Below, in pieces: positions 24,221 to 30,562 of a stretch of 44,638 nucleotides of DNA; the first letter of the stretch is position 1, and each line of letters begins with the position of its first letter. The notes beneath the pieces are model-generated. The model was given only the letters and a program-made list of their open reading frames with translations, did not search any database and had not been told where the DNA came from. This stretch comes from Patescibacteria group bacterium (lineage in GTDB: Bacteria > Patescibacteriota > Minisyncoccia > Phycocordibacterales > JANLHH01). The translations under genes and the position numbers were made by a program. The stretch is taken from the NCBI GenBank assembly GCA_038063375.1, contig JBBTVG010000014.1, positions 1 to 44,638 on the forward strand, in the 5' to 3' direction.

Positions 24221-24643
24221 TCAGCTCTTCGGAATAGTGATCAGCTGGCCGGGGCGCAGTTTGGTGTCGCGGGTCATGTTGTTTGCGACGAGGAGTTCCT
24301 TCGGCGGAACATTATGCTTTCGCGCAATGCTCCACAGTGTGTCTCCGTCTTTCACCACGTATTCGCCCTTGATCTTCCCGACGTGTTCCCAGAGCGCATC
24401 TTTCTCTGGTATCTCTGCCTGTGCCTGTTTTTTCGGGGCAACCTTATCGGCGATTTTCGCAGGCGACGCTTTGTGAACGACCGTCTTCTTCACCTCCGTC
24501 TGATTCAGATAGCCCATGGTCAGTTCCAGATAGGTGAACGGTTGGAACTTGTCACCGATAAGCATGCTCAGGGCGACAATCACCGAAACGAGCACGACAC
24601 GAAGGGCATTCCGCAGATACTGCTTCACGATCATCATGTTCAT
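24221..24643 (-). CDS. Membrane-anchored LysM-domain protein
   Basis: A 140-residue protein with an N-terminal membrane helix (about residues 12-30, ALRVVLVSVIVALSMLIG), an Ala/Lys/Pro linker and one C-terminal LysM domain (about 93-139: YVVKDGDTLWSIARKHNVPPKELLVANNM...LRPGQLITIP). LysM binds the glycan of peptidoglycan, so it probably tethers the membrane to the wall. It has AAAAGGAG 9 nt before the ATG, a strong TTGACA-16-TATAGT promoter and its own terminator. Confidence 0.88.
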   Translation of the reverse strand: MNMMIVKQYLRNALRVVLVSVIVALSMLIGDKFQPFTYLELTMGYLNQTEVKKTVVHKASPAKIADKVAPKKQAQAEIPEKDALWEHVGKIKGEYVVKDGDTLWSIARKHNVPPKELLVANNMTRDTKLRPGQLITIPKS

Positions 24644-24681
24644 GAAAAGAGCTCCTTTTTGATGGTTGAAATACTGAGTTA

Positions 24682-24709
24682 ACTATACACTATTTCAAGT
24701 TTTTGTCAA
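24682..24709 (-). promoter_or_regulatory. Promoter of the LysM gene
   Basis: TTGACA (24709-24704), a 16-bp spacer and TATAGT (24687-24682). The -35 lies one base from the CCCGTTAGAG arm at 24711. Confidence 0.75.
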
Positions 24710-24710
24710 C

Positions 24711-24826
24711 CCCGTTAGAGATAGGACACGGTCGCAGGAGGTATAATACCTATACACGTATTCGAGACCCACACAAACAAGATTTAAAAGATTTTTCGAG
24801 AAAAGTGCTCCGTGATCTCTAACGGG
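24711..24826. repeat. 116-bp element bounded by CCCGTTAGAG / CTCTAACGGG (copy A)
   Basis: Arms CCCGTTAGAG (24711-24720) and CTCTAACGGG (24817-24826); the pairing extends to 13 bp (CCCCGTTAGAGAT). A second element with the same terminal 10-mers and nearly the same length (115 bp) lies at 44421-44535. No coding signal is inside. A small stem ACGGGGT-CAAT-ACCCCGT follows at 24822-24839. Confidence 0.75.
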
Positions 24827-24857
24827 GTCAATACCCCGTAATGGTTCAATAACTTGA

Positions 24858-24890
24858 CTAAACCCTGCCTTGTCGGCAGGCAGGCTTTAG
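24858..24890. repeat. Hairpin in the LysM-yqeY gap
   Basis: Arms CTAAACCCTGCC (24858-24869) and GGCAGGCTTTAG (24879-24890) with one mismatch. It is a GC-rich stem in the 404-bp gap between the LysM gene and yqeY, where no gene is visible. It may be a REP-like unit. Confidence 0.5.
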
Positions 24891-24927
24891 GAGTAAATTC
24901 CAAGTATATGCCATACACCATAACCCC

Positions 24928-24955
24928 CCACTACTCCAGTATACTGGAGTAGTGG
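24928..24955. repeat. Perfect 28-bp palindrome, copy 1
   Basis: The half-site CCACTACTCCAGTA is followed directly by its reverse complement, with no loop. The same 28 bases recur at 37213-37240. It lies in the divergent gap between the LysM gene and yqeY. Confidence 0.9.
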
Positions 24956-25012
24956 TGGTTAGTGGAAAATACACAGGATGATCATACGTACCCATGGCGA
25001 AAAATCTATTCA

Positions 25013-25040
25013 TTGAATAATCTGTCCGGAACCTTATAAT
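25013..25040 (+). promoter_or_regulatory. Leaderless promoter of yqeY
   Basis: TTGAAT (25013-25018), a 16-bp spacer, TATAAT (25035-25040), then 7 nt to the ATG at 25048. Confidence 0.7.
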
Positions 25041-25047
25041 GGAAGCT

Positions 25048-25503
25048 ATGACAATACATGAACAAATCAAAGAAGAACTGAAGGATGCCATGCGAGCGCG
25101 GGACGCGGTGCGCCTCACCACTCTGCGAGGACTTTTGACCGGTTTTACCAACGAGTTGGTAGCCAGCAAAAAAAAGCCCGACGAGATACTTTCCGATGAA
25201 GAGGCGATCGCCGTTATCAAGCGCGCCGTCAAACAGCGCAAAGACTCTATTCTACAATTTGAAAAAGGAGGGCGTCCGGAACTTGCCGAATCGGAAAAGA
25301 AAGAGCTCGCGATATTGGAAACCTATCTTCCGGCGACCATGAGCAAGGAAGACATTCGTCGCGCGGCGGAAGCGAAAAAAGCCGAACTCGGCATGAGCGA
25401 TCCGACAAAGAAGGGCATATTCATGGGAACCCTGATGAAGGAACTCAAAGACAAAGCGGATGGAGCCGACGTTAAAGAAGTGGTTGACGAGCTATTCGCA
25501 TAA
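25048..25503 (+). CDS. yqeY: GatB/YqeY-domain protein
   Basis: A 151-residue helical protein related to the tRNA-binding tail domain of GatB. It matches the YqeY family: QIKEELKDAMRARDAVRLTTLRGLLT, DEEAIAVIKRAVKQRKDSI, LAILETYLPATMSKEDI and the glycine-rich GIFMGTLMKELKDKADGADVKEVVDELFA. The role is unproven; tRNA-dependent amidation is suspected, which would fit the non-discriminating AspRS in this window. I chose the ATG at 25048 because the earlier ATG at 25039 overlaps the -10 box. It is one of the few plus-strand genes. Confidence 0.93.
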   Translation: MTIHEQIKEELKDAMRARDAVRLTTLRGLLTGFTNELVASKKKPDEILSDEEAIAVIKRAVKQRKDSILQFEKGGRPELAESEKKELAILETYLPATMSKEDIRRAAEAKKAELGMSDPTKKGIFMGTLMKELKDKADGADVKEVVDELFA

Positions 25504-25504
25504 T

Positions 25505-25690
25505 ATGGAAACATACCCTCATCCCCAAGAAGAACTGGACAAAGAAGAGGCCGTCAAGAAAACGGCTGATGAAGAGTTGCTGAAGATACGAAAGAAAATT
25601 GAAGAAGAAAACTTGAAAGAGGCCTCTGCCAAGGCGGACCGCCAAAACCCTTCCGAGGTTTCGGTTCACCCCTTAAAAAGAAATCGATAA
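25505..25690 (+). CDS. Hypothetical charged protein, 61 aa
   Basis: An unrecognised, highly charged and probably coiled-coil protein (METYPHPQEELDKEEAVKKT...HPLKRNR). It begins one base after the yqeY stop, so the two form an operon. Its 3' end overlaps the 3' end of the convergent mpg gene by 25 bp. No membrane segment. Confidence 0.6.
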   Translation: METYPHPQEELDKEEAVKKTADEELLKIRKKIEEENLKEASAKADRQNPSEVSVHPLKRNR

Positions 25691-26187
25691 GGTTTTTTGC
25701 TCCATACCGGCCCCGCGTAACGCACACCGACGCGTGGGCCTTTTTTGATATCTTTCTTTTGTATCATCACTCCCCTGTCTTCAACCCAGAGTCCCGTTTT
25801 TTTATCCGCTTTTTTATTATTCAACGTTCTATCAACTCGCAATGCTTTTGTTAATGTACCGGGCCCGCGGAGCCCCTCCACGCCACGAATGAGCACCGCC
25901 GCGGGGTAATCTTTCGGTCCTGTTACGATATTAAGCATGTTATGCATGCCATAGACGAGATACACATAAAAGCGTCCTGGCGACCCCCACATGGGCTTGT
26001 TGCGCTCTGTTTTCCCCCTACTTGCATGACTTGCTCTGTCTAAGTGTCCGTCATACGCTTCCACTTCGGTGATCATGTGCGCTTCTTCCCTCTCCCCATA
26101 CTTCCGCACCAAGAATTTTCCGAGAAGCTCTTCGGCCACGAGAAGCGCATCCCGCGCAAAGAATTTTTCACTCAATACTTTTCTCAT
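25666..26187 (-). CDS. mpg: 3-methyladenine DNA glycosylase (AAG/MPG family)
   Basis: This base-excision enzyme removes alkylated purines. The 173-residue protein has ITEVEAYDGHLDRASHASRGKTERN, containing the catalytic glutamate region, then MWGSPGRFYVYLVYGMHNMLNIVTGP and AAVLIRGVEGL...GPGTLTKAL, all typical of the family. Its ATG overlaps the truB stop in an ATGA junction, so the two are translationally coupled. Confidence 0.94.
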   Translation of the reverse strand: MRKVLSEKFFARDALLVAEELLGKFLVRKYGEREEAHMITEVEAYDGHLDRASHASRGKTERNKPMWGSPGRFYVYLVYGMHNMLNIVTGPKDYPAAVLIRGVEGLRGPGTLTKALRVDRTLNNKKADKKTGLWVEDRGVMIQKKDIKKGPRVGVRYAGPVWSKKPYRFLFKG

Positions 26188-26828
26188 ATTTTCTCCGCGT
26201 CTTCCACGCAATATTTTCCGATCTTCGTGCGGCGCAGTTCTTTGATCGTCGCGGGTACTCCGAGCCGTCTTCCGATCTCTTCGGCAATTGACCGTACATA
26301 GACTCCGCTGCCTACCTCAAGTTCTATGCCAAGCACATATTTATTATCAAACGGCGCGTGCGTAAGGAGTTTCAAAGAATAAACTGCCATCTCTTTGATG
26401 GGAACTTCCACATGCTCGCCTCTCCGCGCTTTTTTGTAGAGCGGCTCACCGCCGCGCTTCACGGCAGAATATTTCGGTACGGGAAGCAAGAGAGTCCCCA
26501 CCATTCCCGCAAGTACTTTTTTCACCTCTCCTTCGTTTATCTCCGAAACGGCAGTTTCTTCCATCGTTGCCCCTTCCAAATCGCCCGTTTCGGTCTTCAC
26601 GCCAAGGAGCACCTCTGCTTCATAGGTCTTCGGCAAGCCGAGGAGACCTCCAAGTTCTTTGGTCCCCTCGCCCACGCCCACGAGCATGAGCCCCGTTGCC
26701 AAAGGATCTAACGTGCCGGCATGACCCATCTTGATCATTCCTAATTTCTTGCGCAAAGCGCGTATGACGTCAAACGAGGTGATACCCTTCGGCTTATCGA
26801 TCAATAAAATGTTTCTTTGCTGGCTGTT
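26184..26828 (-). CDS. truB: tRNA pseudouridine-55 synthase TruB
   Basis: TruB makes pseudouridine 55 in the T-loop of tRNA. The protein starts MNSQQRNILLIDKPKGITSFDVIRALR, with the catalytic aspartate in GHAGTLDPLATGLMLVGVGEGTK, and continues with KTYEAEVLLGVKTETGDLEG and GSGVYVRSIAEEIG. 214 residues is short: the C-terminal PUA-like extension of E. coli TruB is absent. I chose the ATG at 26828. A TATTTT lies 7 nt upstream, but no convincing -35. Confidence 0.95.
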   Translation of the reverse strand, partial: NSQQRNILLIDKPKGITSFDVIRALRKKLGMIKMGHAGTLDPLATGLMLVGVGEGTKELGGLLGLPKTYEAEVLLGVKTETGDLEGATMEETAVSEINEGEVKKVLAGMVGTLLLPVPKYSAVKRGGEPLYKKARRGEHVEVPIKEMAVYSLKLLTHAPFDNKYVLGIELEVGSGVYVRSIAEEIGRRLGVPATIKELRRTKIGKYCVEDAEKI

Positions 26829-26913
26829 CATATTTGAGAAAATATTTTGAGGTATAGACACCTTCCCATGATACCAGGCAATCGCGAGCGCCGAAAGTCC
26901 GCCGCATTACGAT

Positions 26914-26940
26914 AAAAAAGCCGGCCTATGAAAGGCCGGC
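26914..26940 (-). terminator. Terminator of glgC
   Basis: GCCGGCC / GGCCGGC stem with a 7-nt loop, followed on the minus strand by TTTTTTATCG. Confidence 0.9.
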
Positions 26941-26954
26941 GTGAACAAAAAGAT

Positions 26955-28181
26955 CTATTTTTTCGTGAAAGAAAAATTGTACGGAACTATCGTGATGCCG
27001 TCTTTTACCTTGAGACCGTTCGCTTTGTCTTCCTCCTCCGAAAAACCAATGCGCGTGCCGTTCGGAATATGATTGCTTTCATCAATGATCACCTTCCTCA
27101 TGCGCACGTCCTCTCCGATAGTTACTCCCGAAAAAAGAATGGATTCCTCGATCTCAGCGTTGTGAAAAACACGAACTTTTCTTCCAAGCACAGACTTGCT
27201 TATGCTTGCGCCATCAATGATGCATCCTCCCCCTACGAGCATATGTTCATAGTTCCCCCCGCTCGCATACTTTGCAGGCGGCAGACTATCGGGGTGCGGC
27301 AAGATAGGCCATTCCTCCGAATACAGATTGAGTAACGGCCATGGTCCCACAAGGTCCATGTTTGCTCCCCAGTAAGATTTGACGGTTCCTACATCAACCC
27401 AGTACGGCCCTTCTTGTCCCGGCACGGTGTTGTGTGCGAAATTATACGCAAACATCGCCACGCCACCACGGATCAATTCGGGGATCACATCGTTCCCGAA
27501 ATCATGACTTGAAGATTCATCACGGGCATCTTTTTCCAGTGCCTCCTTAAGAAGGAGCGAGTCTGCCAGATAATTGCCCATGGACGCATAGCAGTAGCCC
27601 GGCTTCCCTGATATCTCTTTTGGCTTTTCCGGCTTTTCCTCAAAACCGATGACGCGGTCCTCCTCATCAACGATAAGAACACCGAATTTACCGGAGGCAT
27701 CCTCTGTCGGCATCTCCTTGACGCACACCGTGAACTGAGAGCGTTTTTTATCATGGAACTCACGCATTTGCCCCACATCGATCTTAAAGATATGGTCAGC
27801 CGCAAAGATAGCGGTAAGCGGAAAGCATCCGCTGTTTCTGCAAATGAGGTCCAGATTTTGATACACCGCATCCGCGGTCCCGCGATACCAGTCGTCATGT
27901 ACGCGCATTTGAGCGGGAACAACCTCTACGTGCGGTTCGCCATGCGGACGAAGCGGCCAACTCCTTTGCACATGCTGGATCAACGGTTGCGAAATATATT
28001 GCGCGAGAACCTTAATGGTCCTGATCCCGGAATTATAGAGACTCCATAACGCGAGGTCCGCGATGATCCACTTCCCGCCAAACGGCACGGAAGGCTTTGC
28101 ACGCACCGCGGTGAGTGGCAATAACCGATTCCCCCGTCCGCCGGCAAGTACAATGCCGATAACATCATTCTGCAGGTACAT
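26955..28181 (-). CDS. glgC: Glucose-1-phosphate adenylyltransferase (GlgC-like)
   Basis: GlgC forms ADP-glucose from ATP and glucose-1-phosphate, the activated precursor of glycogen. The 408-residue protein has the nucleotidyltransferase signature GIVLAGGRGNRLLPLTAVRAKPSVPFGGKW (residues 9 on), WYRGTADAVYQNLDLI, FAADHIFKIDV, GFEEKPEKP and YWVDVGTVKSYWGANMDLV, then a left-handed beta-helix tail. No glycogen synthase is nearby. AAAAGGAGAC lies 7 nt before the ATG, with a TTGACA-17-CATAAT promoter and its own terminator; it is monocistronic. Other sugar-nucleotide activities are possible. Confidence 0.9.
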   Translation of the reverse strand: MYLQNDVIGIVLAGGRGNRLLPLTAVRAKPSVPFGGKWIIADLALWSLYNSGIRTIKVLAQYISQPLIQHVQRSWPLRPHGEPHVEVVPAQMRVHDDWYRGTADAVYQNLDLICRNSGCFPLTAIFAADHIFKIDVGQMREFHDKKRSQFTVCVKEMPTEDASGKFGVLIVDEEDRVIGFEEKPEKPKEISGKPGYCYASMGNYLADSLLLKEALEKDARDESSSHDFGNDVIPELIRGGVAMFAYNFAHNTVPGQEGPYWVDVGTVKSYWGANMDLVGPWPLLNLYSEEWPILPHPDSLPPAKYASGGNYEHMLVGGGCIIDGASISKSVLGRKVRVFHNAEIEESILFSGVTIGEDVRMRKVIIDESNHIPNGTRIGFSEEEDKANGLKVKDGITIVPYNFSFTKK

Positions 28182-28232
28182 GATCTGTCTCCTTTTGAAT
28201 ACTCAATGTTCAAAGATAAAAAATCCTGCTGG

Positions 28233-28261
28233 ATTATGCCAAAATATTTCGCTCATGTCAA
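28233..28261 (-). promoter_or_regulatory. Promoter of glgC
   Basis: TTGACA (28261-28256), a 17-bp spacer and CATAAT (28238-28233). Confidence 0.75.
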
Positions 28262-28315
28262 ACCTTTTGAATGGCGCAACAAAAAACCGGAATCATACTG
28301 ATCCCGGGAAAATGG

Positions 28316-28660
28316 CTACTCTTTCTTGAAAAGTGCAATGACTTTTGCGTTGTGCCCTTTAGACTTCTCTGCTGGTTTAGGTAAAGAACCGTTGAGCGCG
28401 CTTTGAAGTTCAATAGCCTTGTTCCAGAACAATTCCACCATGCGGTTCATCCGCGCGACGGGATGTTTGTAGTGGGAAAGTTCAGCGAAGAGTAGGGACT
28501 GCAGAGCGCGCAACTTTAATTGCAGATGGGGAGACGCTCCCTGTATCTGTGCTTCTATCATTGCCCGGGTATGCCGTTCAAACTCCTTCGGATCAGCTTT
28601 GTAGAGTTTGAACAAGTAGTCATAACGCGAACTGACAGTGATCTTGTAGAGAGCTTTCAT
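28316..28660 (-). CDS. Small helical protein, DUF3135-like
   Basis: A 114-residue basic, helical protein. The segment FKLYKADPKEFERHTRAMIEAQIQ...LQLKLRALQSLLFAE...HPVARMNRMVELFW resembles the DUF3135 pattern, recognised from memory only. AAAGGAGGTG precedes the ATG by 5-6 nt, and a TTGACA-16-TAATAA promoter lies about 35 nt upstream. The function is unknown. Confidence 0.65.
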   Translation of the reverse strand: MKALYKITVSSRYDYLFKLYKADPKEFERHTRAMIEAQIQGASPHLQLKLRALQSLLFAELSHYKHPVARMNRMVELFWNKAIELQSALNGSLPKPAEKSKGHNAKVIALFKKE

Positions 28661-28695
28661 GACACACCTCCTTTGGCGTGCTTTATCTGCATATA

Positions 28696-28723
28696 TTATT
28701 AAACTCTTTTCCTGTTATGTCAA
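28696..28723 (-). promoter_or_regulatory. Promoter of the DUF3135-like gene
   Basis: TTGACA (28723-28718), a 16-bp spacer and TAATAA (28701-28696); AATAAT at a 17-bp spacing is an alternative. Confidence 0.65.
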
Positions 28724-28730
28724 GCACCTG

Positions 28731-28765
28731 CAAATAAAAAACCCCGAAGCGGTGATGCTTCGGGG
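28731..28765 (-). terminator. Terminator of the 30-codon peptide unit
   Basis: Perfect 9-bp stem CCCCGAAGC / GCTTCGGGG with a 6-nt loop, then TTTTTTATTTG on the minus strand. Confidence 0.9.
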
Positions 28766-28825
28766 GACAACGCTGTTTATGTAAGCGCTGCGTGTCAGTT
28801 GCGCTGTTGCGCTGCCCTTCGGCTG

Positions 28826-28918
28826 TTAGCCGAACTGGCCGGCGCCGATGCAGAGAGAGATAATCAAACGAGCTCTGTTTGCCGGCATGGGGCCGGCACG
28901 AATGGATGCTTTTTTCAT
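28826..28918 (-). CDS. Small peptide, 30 aa, in its own transcription unit
   Basis: The peptide begins MKKASIRAGPMPANRARL and ends IISLCIGAGQFG: a basic N-terminal half and a short hydrophobic C-terminal half with one cysteine. AGGAGGAG stands 6-7 nt before the ATG. The unit has a TTGACA-16-TATAAA promoter, a leader of about 105 nt with a perfect 10-bp hairpin (AGCTTCGGTC / GACCGAAGCT), and a strong terminator 60 nt after the stop. A hairpin TTCGGCT / AGCCGAA spans the stop codon, and GCCGGC / GCCGGC lies inside the coding part. It could be a secreted or toxic peptide, a leader peptide or a structured RNA with a chance frame. Confidence 0.6.
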   Translation of the reverse strand: MKKASIRAGPMPANRARLIISLCIGAGQFG

Positions 28919-29028
28919 CGCGTACTCCTCCTGTTGGATCGGCAGTTGGATTGGCGCACCGTAGCTTCGGTCGAATGACCGAAGCTCCCCCTCAAAGCCA
29001 TTAAAATGTCAGCTTTAAAGGTATATTT

Positions 29029-29056
29029 TTTATAACAGATACAAAAAATTTGTCAA
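29029..29056 (-). promoter_or_regulatory. Promoter of the 30-codon peptide unit
   Basis: TTGACA (29056-29051), a 16-bp spacer and TATAAA (29034-29029), immediately after the Gam terminator. Confidence 0.75.
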
Positions 29057-29062
29057 GAATAT

Positions 29063-29094
29063 CAAATAAAAAGGCCGATCACGTGATCGGCCTT
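29063..29094 (-). terminator. Terminator of the Gam-like gene
   Basis: The 24-bp palindrome AAGGCCGATCAC / GTGATCGGCCTT, followed by TTTATTTG on the minus strand. Confidence 0.9.
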
Positions 29095-29110
29095 AAAATA
29101 TTTTACGTAT

Positions 29111-29659
29111 CTACACTTTCTCTGACATTTTATCCAGAGAACGGGTCAACACGACCCCTTTGACGGGTTTGACTGTGATGGTGCGGGAGCGCTCCATTGA
29201 GATCCACTTAATGCCTTTCGCGGCACCAGGCTTTTTCTGTATCATCTCTTTATCAACTTCTTTGATGACACGCACGCAGTCACGAAATCCTTTTCGTTCA
29301 AGTGCTCTGACCGCCTTCTCCTCATCAAGCACTGTCACTTTAGGAAGCGCCGCCAATCGGCTCTGGATTACTCCGGTGGAAAGCTCGATCGTTTCCTTTC
29401 CTTTGTTCACGAGTCCTTTCCAGTTGGGAAGCGCGAGACGAAGCAGATCATTAAACAATTTTTCCCGCCTTTTTTCATGCGGACTGATCTTCCCCTGCCC
29501 TTCTTTGTGCAACTGTGTGATTTGTTTGTCGTACTCTTTTTTGATGGAACGGATTACTTCTCCTTCTTTTCCGATCTCCTCCACATATTTTGCCAACCGC
29601 TTAAGCATGCCGGCCATCCGAGAAAACGCTTTCTCTACCTTCTGCCTTGTTGTTCCCAT
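29111..29659 (-). CDS. Mu-Gam-like DNA-end-binding protein
   Basis: A 182-residue protein with a helical N-terminus (KRLAKYVEEIGKEGEVIRSIKKEYDKQI) and a C-terminal part (IELSTGVIQSRLAALPKVTVLDEEKAVRALERKGFRDCVRVIKEVDKEMI) that fits the Gam host-nuclease-inhibitor family, whose Mu member binds double-strand ends and is Ku-like. This assignment is by pattern only. I chose the ATG at 29659, with AAAAGAGGTG 6 nt upstream. TTGACT-16-TAGTAT promoter and own terminator. No other phage genes are nearby. Confidence 0.7.
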   Translation of the reverse strand: MGTTRQKVEKAFSRMAGMLKRLAKYVEEIGKEGEVIRSIKKEYDKQITQLHKEGQGKISPHEKRREKLFNDLLRLALPNWKGLVNKGKETIELSTGVIQSRLAALPKVTVLDEEKAVRALERKGFRDCVRVIKEVDKEMIQKKPGAAKGIKWISMERSRTITVKPVKGVVLTRSLDKMSEKV

Positions 29660-29702
29660 ATGAAACACCTCTTTTGAAAGATCATGTATGAATACTAGCG
29701 CC

Positions 29703-29730
29703 ATACTACTCCCCCCAAAAAGGAAGTCAA
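29703..29730 (-). promoter_or_regulatory. Promoter of the Gam-like gene
   Basis: TTGACT (29730-29725), a 16-bp spacer and TAGTAT (29708-29703). Confidence 0.6.
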
Positions 29731-29775
29731 ACGCCTGGATAGGGAGAAAATATATACCCGCGGGCCGTGGCTTTT

Positions 29776-30036
29776 CTACTGTTCTTTAACGGAAGCGAGT
29801 GCTTCGCTGAGGGAACCAAATGTCTCAATAAAAACATTCTCATGTTCTTTGCTTGAGATCGCGTACACTACTTCCGTGACTGGATCAATACCCGCATACA
29901 GAGCTTCGCTTTCGGTCTTTTTAAGCAACTGCCAATTCAATGGCCGGCCGATCTTCTTGTCTATCGCCTTTTTAAGCTCTTGGTCCGTTTCATACCTTTG
30001 CATAAAAGGATTTTCTTTCTCAAATTTTTCCATCAT
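29776..30036 (-). CDS. Hypothetical protein, 86 aa
   Basis: An unrecognised soluble protein. Its second half (NWQLLKKTESEALYAGIDPVTEVVYAISSKEHENVFIETFGSLSEAL) looks like a small alpha/beta domain. Two adjacent ATGs (30036 and 30033) are possible starts. It lies 62 nt after the PD-(D/E)XK-like gene and may belong to the same operon. Confidence 0.6.
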   Translation of the reverse strand: MMEKFEKENPFMQRYETDQELKKAIDKKIGRPLNWQLLKKTESEALYAGIDPVTEVVYAISSKEHENVFIETFGSLSEALASVKEQ

Positions 30037-30098
30037 GTTGTATTGCTTGGTTTGTTAAAGTTTTAATTTATGAAGAAATAGCGGCTTCCATAAGAATA

Positions 30099-30437
30099 CT
30101 ACGCTATCTCGCCGTTTGATATCTCCTCGTGGCGGATCGAGACTGTCTTAGCTATAGCATCCACAACCTTTTTAAAATGTGTTGTCACGATTTCGTTAGG
30201 GATGTGCATAGTTCGTTGCCCATCATCATCCGAATAATGTGCACGCTCAAGATCCCGAAGTATTTGATCTGCGTTAGTGTAGTGTTGTGCCCCGTCTACC
30301 TCAATGCATAGCCCGGCGCTTGGTATGAAAATGTCCACGTGTTTGTGTCCATCCCAATGTTCAAGCTCAAGCTTAATACCTTTTTCACGTAGGGCTGTGC
30401 CAAGTTCGTATGCTATTTTTGTGATGTGAGATTGCAT
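30099..30437 (-). CDS. PD-(D/E)XK-like nuclease, DUF559/Vsr type
   Basis: A 112-residue protein with the strand pair HVDIFIPSAGLCIEVDGAQHYTN. The Asp35...Glu46-x-Asp48 arrangement followed by G-x-Q-H-Y is typical of DUF559-like, very-short-patch-type endonucleases. The upstream helix and late helix (RDLERAHYSDDDGQRT) fit this fold. It probably nicks or cuts DNA; the partner and target are unknown. The ATG at 30437 lies inside the 3' end of the membrane micro-ORF (25-bp overlap). AGGAAG precedes it. Confidence 0.75.
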   Translation of the reverse strand: MQSHITKIAYELGTALREKGIKLELEHWDGHKHVDIFIPSAGLCIEVDGAQHYTNADQILRDLERAHYSDDDGQRTMHIPNEIVTTHFKKVVDAIAKTVSIRHEEISNGEIA

Positions 30438-30547
30438 ATTATTTCTTCCTGTCCTCGATCAGCCAGCCAGCCGTTCCTCTGCCTGGCAAAATACGACCCC
30501 AGCGCGATCCCCGCAACAGCGACAACAATTAAGACGAAATAATTCAT
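30413..30547 (-). CDS. Membrane micro-ORF, 44 aa, possibly truncated
   Basis: The frame MNYFVLIVVAVAGIALGSYF... gives one N-terminal membrane helix, then a charged stretch (ARQRNGWLADRGQEEI) and a stop 25 bp inside the nuclease gene. It starts 15 nt after the GIY-YIG stop. It resembles the first part of longer membrane-anchored proteins that continue past this point, so it may be a truncated gene whose 3' part was replaced by the nuclease gene, or a genuine small membrane partner. Confidence 0.5.
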   Translation of the reverse strand: MNYFVLIVVAVAGIALGSYFARQRNGWLADRGQEEIICNLTSQK

Positions 30548-30562
30548 GATCAAATAGATAAT

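Noticed and set aside
25039-25047. Upstream ATG of yqeY at 25039
   Set aside because: It overlaps the -10 hexamer, so it would not be in the transcript.
24858-25241. Minus-strand frame whose product shares TPVYWSSG with a frame at 36996-37268
   Set aside because: The shared peptide comes only from the 28-bp palindrome, which lies in both frames. The frame also runs antisense to yqeY. It is not evidence for a protein family.
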